In this document: in pieces, positions 1 through 6,600 of the stretch
How positions within the stretch are numbered: position 1 is the stretch's first letter
How the letters are laid out: the number at the start of each line of letters is the position of its first letter
Position numbers and translations under genes: made by a program
Source: Nitratifractor sp.
Lineage (GTDB): Bacteria; Campylobacterota; Campylobacteria; Campylobacterales; Sulfurovaceae
Assembly (NCBI GenBank): GCA_015485845.1
Contig: WFSU01000037.1
Span: 1 to 11,128, forward strand
DNA: 11,128 bases
Direction: 5' to 3'
The notes under the pieces: model-generated
What the model was told of the DNA's origin: nothing
What the model saw: only the letters and a program-made list of their open reading frames with translations
The model's database searches: none

Positions 1-660
1 GGTGTTGGTCTTGAGGAGTTGGGAGTTGCGGTTGCCTCGGTGGTGGTTGGTCGTGGTGTGTTGGTTGATTTTGGGATTGTTGGTGTAGGTGTTGTTGCTG
101 AACTCCATCCCATCAGCCGAGTAGTTGCCCATGGTGTCGGCGTACTGTTCGTTGAGCCGATGGCTGCCCCGGTCTCTGGCGACCCCCTGATTGATGCGGG
201 CATGGGTGACTTCGTGTCCCATGGTGTGGGCGTAGTCGGTGGCGTTTTTCTGGGCGTTGTCGTTGATGTAGATGTTGTTGTTGCCCTTTTGGTTGTGGGT
301 GGCACCTTTGATGTATTTATTCGTGGCGATCACTCTGGCTTTTTCGATGCTGATGCCGTAGGTATCGGCGTAGATTTTGGCGTATTGGTTCAGAGCAGCC
401 TGTTTCTGCTCAGGGGTGCCGTCACTGAGAGCCTGGATGTATTTGCCATCATCGAGCAGTGCCATTTGTTTCTGGACGGTGAGGTCTTTTTGGACTTCGT
501 CGATGTGATCGAGGGTATCGCCCACCTCAAAGGCATCTTTGGTCACCACATCGGCGACCGATTCGACGAGGAACTCGTTGCGTTTGATGTCCTCGGCGAT
601 GGACTTGTGCCCGTCCTCGGTCAGGAGGCGGTTATCAAGTGTCGCATCGATGGTGCCCTG
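1..660 (-). other. TpsA C-terminal module with zincin-like HEVTH motif (incomplete)
   Basis: From residue 2691 the beta repeats end. A helical stretch follows, with TIDATLDNRLLTEDGHKS (2693-2710), EDIKRNEFLVESVADVV (2713-2729) and a Gln/Lys-rich helix (VQKQMALLDDGKYIQALSD, 2752-2770). Next come EKARVIATNKYIKG (2796-2809), GNNNIYINDNAQKNATDYA (2816-2834) and HTMGHEVTHARINQGV (2835-2850). HExxH (HEVTH, bases 202-216) is followed 18 residues later by Glu in LNEQYADTMGNYSADG (2859-2874). HExxH plus a downstream Glu in a helix is the gluzincin zinc-site pattern, so a metallopeptidase fold is plausible. After it comes an Asn/Thr/His-rich tail (residues 2878-2910) that runs off the window. Zincin domains are known near the C-termini of polymorphic toxins. 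Catalytic activity here is inferred only. Confidence 0.6.
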
Positions 661-3600
661 GGTACGCTCGACATGGTAGATATCCTTATCCACCTTGGTG
701 ATGTCGCGGTTGGTCTGTTTGAGGGCATCTTTGCTTGCGGCATCTTTGCCGGTGATGTTTACCGTGCCCTGACCGAGGGTGGCGAGGGTTTTGGTCTTGG
801 TATAGGTGGTGTCGTTTTTGCGGTTGAGGGAAGTCGTGGAGCTGGAGGCATCCAGACCGAAGCTCTTGTCCTTGGTGTATTCACGGTTGGCAAGGTGGGA
901 GGTGGTGAGGGTTTTGGTGGTCAGATCGAGTGTGTGGTTGTCCTGGAGGTTGCCCTCTTTGTCTACTGTGGCAGAAGCAACAAGCGCTCCTTTGATGTTG
1001 GTGTTGTCTGCGACATGAATGGTGGCTTTTTTGCCCGTGAGGGTGGTCAGGACGGTTTGGGTGGTTCGCTGTTTGTAGGTGGAGCTGTTGATCCCGCCGC
1101 TTCCGTCTGTAGAGAGATTGGCACCCCGGCTCTGCTCATCTTCACTCTGTTTGTTCTGCAGGGACTGCACATTCAGACTGCCGTCCACACGAACATCGAG
1201 TACTTTGCTTGCGTGGACATTGGCTCCGGCAATGTTGGTGTCTTTTTTAGAGTGGAGGTTGATGTGCTTGGCGTTGAGTTTGGCGTTGGTGTAGGTGGTG
1301 GAGCGGGTGGCCGAGTCGGTTTTGTCCCCACTGATAGAAGCACTGAACCCTCCGTCTCCTACGATTCCCACACTTGCATGAGCATGGGCGTGTTTGGTAT
1401 CTGTGGCTTCAGTGGCCGTGTCGCGGCTGGCGAGGATGTTGAGCATGTTGGTCTCTATATTGATAGCATCACCCGCCTGAAGATCAGAGCCTTGTATGGT
1501 GGTATCACCGTTGACGGCAGTGATGCTGAGATTGTGTCCTGCCTGGATACTCGAAGCCTGAGAGGTGGTCGTCTCGCCGGCAGTGTGGGTCTTGGTCACA
1601 TCCACATCGGCCTCCAGTGAAACACTGATACCGGCCGTTCCGAGGCTTTGAGCTGCATTGGCACTGGATTGGAGTGCCAGGGTTGTTTTGCTGGTCAGGT
1701 TGACTGCGGCAGCTGCGATGTTGGCCTGATGCCATTTTTCATCCGCTTTTTCGTCGGCGATGATCGTTTCGAGTTCATCGACGTCTTCCTTGCTGACACC
1801 GACCTCTCCTCGAGACAGTGCTGCTTTGAGCTCCTGGAGTCTTTGTTCGTTTTTCTTGAGCTCTTTTTTGTATCGTCTGTATTCCCGTTTGGCCTCTTTG
1901 AGCTGATCTTTGGCTTTTGAGACGGCTTGGTACGCCTCTTTGGCTTTGAGGGCTGAGTGGGAAATCTGCACACCCAGTTCCGCCTCGGCGTGGGTGGCGT
2001 CTGCGGCGTGGGTGGCGGTGTCGCGTGCTTCGGTGATCCTGACATCCCCTTCGGCCTTGAGATGCACATCCCCTCCGGCCTGCACCTCGGACCCCTGGAT
2101 GGTGATATCCTCGACCGAATCGAGCTGCACCCCGCCCCCGGCCGTGAGCGCAGAGCCGGCCGAGGTGGTCTTGGCTTCAGTGGCATGGCTCTTGTCGTAG
2201 GTAGCCTTGGCGAACGTGATCCCCACCCCGCCGTTGCCCGTCTTGACCCCGAGTGTGAGATCGAGACTCTTCTCTTTGTGGTCTTCGGTTTTGGTGTGGC
2301 GTTCTTTGGCCTCCTTGATCGTGATGGAACCCACGTCGGTCTTGGCGACGATGTGGCGGGCCGCCTCGATCTCCGATCCGATCACATCGGCCGTGCCGGC
2401 ATCGATGATAACTGAGCCGCCCTTCTCGGAAGGAGTTTCGGCGCCGGCATGGATGTGGGATTTTTTGGCGGTCTCATCGTAGGTGGTCGTGCTGTCGGAT
2501 TTGCTCTGCCACAGGTGCCCGCCCTGGAAAAGACCGGAGCTCTCACGGACTCGGGTCTTGGTCTCACTCTCGATGCCGTTTTGGATCACCACCTTGTCCT
2601 CAGCCGTGAGGTAGATGTTGCCCTTCTGTGTCGTCAGGTCGGTGGCCGTGAGGTTGACGTTTTTCCCTTTGACGACGATGTGGTTTTGAGCCTCGGCAGA
2701 CGAATCGGCCAGCTGGGTTTTGCTGTGCGCATCGACGGAGCGTCGGGAGAAGAGCCCGCCGAGAACGGAGTGGGATTTTTCGTGGTAGCTGGCATTGGTG
2801 TATTTTTTGGCCGTGAAGGAGACATCGCCATGCTCAGAGGTGATGCTGGCGGATTTGGAAGCGGTGATCTGCGTCGATTCGAGGTTGACCCCTTGTTTAC
2901 CTTTGATGCTGAGGGTGCCGGTGTCGATCGTGGTGCCCTGAGCCGACTCCTCCTGCGTCATATCAGTACGGGAAGCGTGCGAGAGGAACCCATCGTGCGC
3001 TTCGCTGCTGGAGCGGACGGTGCTGTCGACGACGGCCGTGGCGTTGACCGTGTTGCCGGCCTGGATGCGTGCCATACCCGATGTGATCCTGGCCGCTTCG
3101 AGATTGGCATCATGCCCCGCATCGATGTCGACCAGCGCCCCGGCCTTGATATGGCTGTGCTGATGGGTGACACTGCTGCCTGAGGCTTTGCCGTCTTTGT
3201 AGGTATAGTCGTAGGAGCGTTTGTCGGCAACGGTGCGGATGGTGACATCCCCTTTGGCTTTGAGGGTGAGGCTCCCCTTGGCGCTCAGATCGGCACCGAC
3301 GTTGTCGATGTTTTTGGCCGCGTCCAGCTTGAGATTGCCCTTGGTGGCGGTGATCGAGGCTGTTTTGTCGATCACCGTGTAGTGCTCCTTGCCGTCCTTG
3401 CGGTTGATATCGACTCCGTGAGAGAGGGTGCGGTTGATGATGGAGCCTTTGCGTGAGACCAGCTGGACACGCCCCCCTTTGATCCGTCCGGAGAGGTTTT
3501 TGATATCCCCGATGGCCGTGATATGTGCAACTCCTCCGGCACGAATATCTCCTCGAACATTGGTCATCGTCCCGGTGTGCAGATGCATATCCCGTCGGGT

Positions 3601-6600
3601 AGCGATCGATCCGGTGTTGCCCAAATGCCCCTTCACTGTGAGATCCATACTGTTGGCATGGATCGCCGCCCCTTTGGGACGGGTGTACTTGTGGGCAAGG
3701 TAGAGGATGGGGACGAGGACTTTTTTGCCTCCGACGGTACGCTCTTCCATCCAGACAATGTCTTTTTTGAGTTTTTTGAGTTGCTCGGCAGTGGGCGCCT
3801 TGCCCACCTTGAGACCGACGGCGAGAGCAAAAGAGACACCGTTGTCCATCAGTATCTGAAACTGTTCCTGATCGCTGCGTGCCTCTCCGATAAACCGCTG
3901 CCCGGTCATCGCAATGATCGCATCGCGCACCAGACGCGTCTCTACCATCGCATCCCCGAGACGACGCGTCATGGCACCCCCGTCATGATCCAACCTCTCA
4001 AGCATGTAGTCGGAGCTGACATAGTTTTCGTAGTCGATGTACTCCGGATTGGTCTCGATCAACGGGCCATCGGGGTCTTTGTTGATGATGGTGAGTTCGT
4101 AGGGATTGTTCGGGAGGGTAATAGCTCCGTGGGTCGTAGGGTCGTATGTGACAGGAGTCGGCAGGAGAGGTGCCGTATCGATCTCGGGCAGGTCGGGAGC
4201 CTCCGTGGTGGTGACACTCTGCGTATCGACAGGTTGTTCGTCGACCGTGTGATCCTGCGCGGCCACATCCCGGTGCGTCGCATCCACCGTACCGGTATCG
4301 GTCGAGATCGTCTCCCCACCATCAGGACCGGTGACATCGGCATGATCTTTGACCCCGTTTTGCAACGTATCGATGGTACCGGTGATGCTGCCCCCTGCCA
4401 CAATCAGTGAATCGCCTCCGACTGTGGTCGTGCCGGTAGATGTAGTGGTATAGTCTATATTTTGCCAGGTACTGTTGTCCCCCAATTCATCATCGAATCC
4501 CCAGGTGGAATGATTGACGGTTTCGGATGTATTGACATGTGCTGCGGTAGGTGTATTGTCCAATGTGTGAATATCGGCATGAATATTACGGGCTGCCGAT
4601 ATAGTTGCATCCTGGTTTTTTAATGTATCGGTATTTAAATACAAATCATGATTACTCGTAATTTTAGCCGGAGTTGTTCTGGATTTATTGACGATGACGG
4701 TACGAAACTCTACCCAGGGATCCGACGTGAAGCTCACCGTATCATCACCAAAGAAACTGTCATCCCCTGTGTGTACCATTTCTCCATGATATTTTACGAT
4801 GTTGTCATACAAATCTTTGGAAATAAACCATGGCTTCACCCCGTTTAAGACATCTTCTACGCCGTTATAGTCTTTGCGCCCTTCTCTCTCGGCAATCCAA
4901 GCTTCCATCTGGGCACGTGTCATGTTCTCTTCGGTAATGGTGTTGTAATAATACACATCATAATCGATCTGGGTTTCCCCCTGATTCAGGAGTGTTTTTG
5001 CCGAGATGGTCATATCTCCCTGCGATTCGATCTGTGCCGAAATATTTTTGACAGTCCTGGTCCTGGCTCCAGTCGATGAGGCAGCTATCTCCATGTTGCC
5101 TCCGGCATGGATCATGGCATCGGGATGGTTGTACAGCAGGTTGGAAATATACAGGTTCATATTGCCCCCGGAATAGAGGGTATTATAATTGTGCAGATTG
5201 GTACTGTCGATGTTCAGCCCATACGCTGCAGCGATCCCGGCTCGATTGGTGATCGTCCGAGCCGTGATGTTGAGATCACCGGATGAGGTCAGGAATCCTT
5301 CATTGACCAAATCGCCGCTCAGATCCAGTGTACTCAAATATCCGCCCCGGATCACAGCATGCGTATTGTGGACGTTGTTGGTCACGTTTCTCGCCCGTAG
5401 CCGAAGCGAATCGCCTGCGCTAATCTTCCCGTTGTTTTCCAGATTACCCCGTACCGTCAGATTGGCCTCGCCCAGAGCCGCAATCTCCCCATGGTGGATC
5501 ACATTTCCGGCAAAATCAAGCTCCAGGGCACCGCGTGAGAGGAAACGGGTACCCGCATCGATCACCGGAACACGCGTGTGTACCCTGAGCATACGCTCAG
5601 CAAAAAAGCGGGAGTGATCCACCCCAAGAGTCTCGGCCTCGATCGCCAGTGTATCCCCCGCTTCGAGATCCCCCCGGCTGTTGTCAAGTGACTGTGCGTG
5701 GAGATTCAACGTCCCGTTGGTGGTCATCAATCCGCCGTGATTGCTGATGGCTCCTGAAGCGGTGATATTCAGGGTATCGCTGTCGCCATATACATGACCG
5801 TTTGTGTTGTCAAACGTCCCGGTAGTGATCGAAATCTCGCCACCGGAGAAGGTGCCTTCTGTGTTGGTAAAACGGTTTGAATGAATCGACCCGATGTTCT
5901 GGACATAGAGTGAACCGTTGGTCTCGGTCACCGTATCGGCATCGATCGTGAGCGTATCATCCGAAATCAGACGGCTCCCCCTCTCGATACGCATCGTCTG
6001 ATCCGTATCGGTCTGGAGCTGACGCTGTGCATACAGGGTCGCTCCGTTTGTGAGGGTATACTCCCGGGCATGAATCGTGCCGTCATGGTGTGCGATGAAG
6101 TCAGAGTGATCCTGTGTCAGCATCCCGGCAGCATCCATATCCATATCGTACCCACTGGAAATCTGAGCATCGCGAAACGTCATATCCTCTGCCGAAACAG
6201 CCACATCATTGTCGGCAGCGATAACGCTCCGGGCACCGGTAAGATTTTTCGCTGTTGCGATATGAATATCCTGCCCCTTGAGTGTCGACGAAGAGATATC
6301 GAGGTCTTTCGTGGCATGTAAATTCAGTGTCGTGTTGGCTTCGAAATAGGCGCCTCCCGCCTGCACAGCGTCTCCCGAAACCGACACGCCGTCGCTTCCC
6401 GAGTAGAGTGTACTTCCGTTTAGATTCGTTGCGTGCGCTTGAACCTGCAATGCTCCGTTGGCAATGAGCGTGGCGTGGGTCAACGTCGCATCACCCTGCA
6501 CGTGCACATCCAGTCCCCGGGTCGATTCGATCGTTGTGTTGTCGGTACGAAGGGATTGTGTCGTGAGGGAGACACCCTCTCCGCTGATCGTTCCGTTATC

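Noticed and set aside
19..1620. A 533-codon open frame on the plus strand, with similar long ones at 1957-2415, 2449-3183, 3523-4410, 6826-7311 and 7621-8694
   Set aside because: All are in exact codon register opposite tpsA. They stay open only because tpsA uses few TTA, CTA and TCA codons in these stretches. The proteins are Val/Gly/Phe-rich with no recognisable domain, while the minus strand encodes a convincing family protein.
1505..4403. Several 60-160-codon minus-strand open frames in another phase
   Set aside because: They overlap tpsA out of frame, are Pro/Arg/Ser-rich low-complexity translations, and lack family signatures. The tpsA frame is unbroken across them, so no frameshift is needed.
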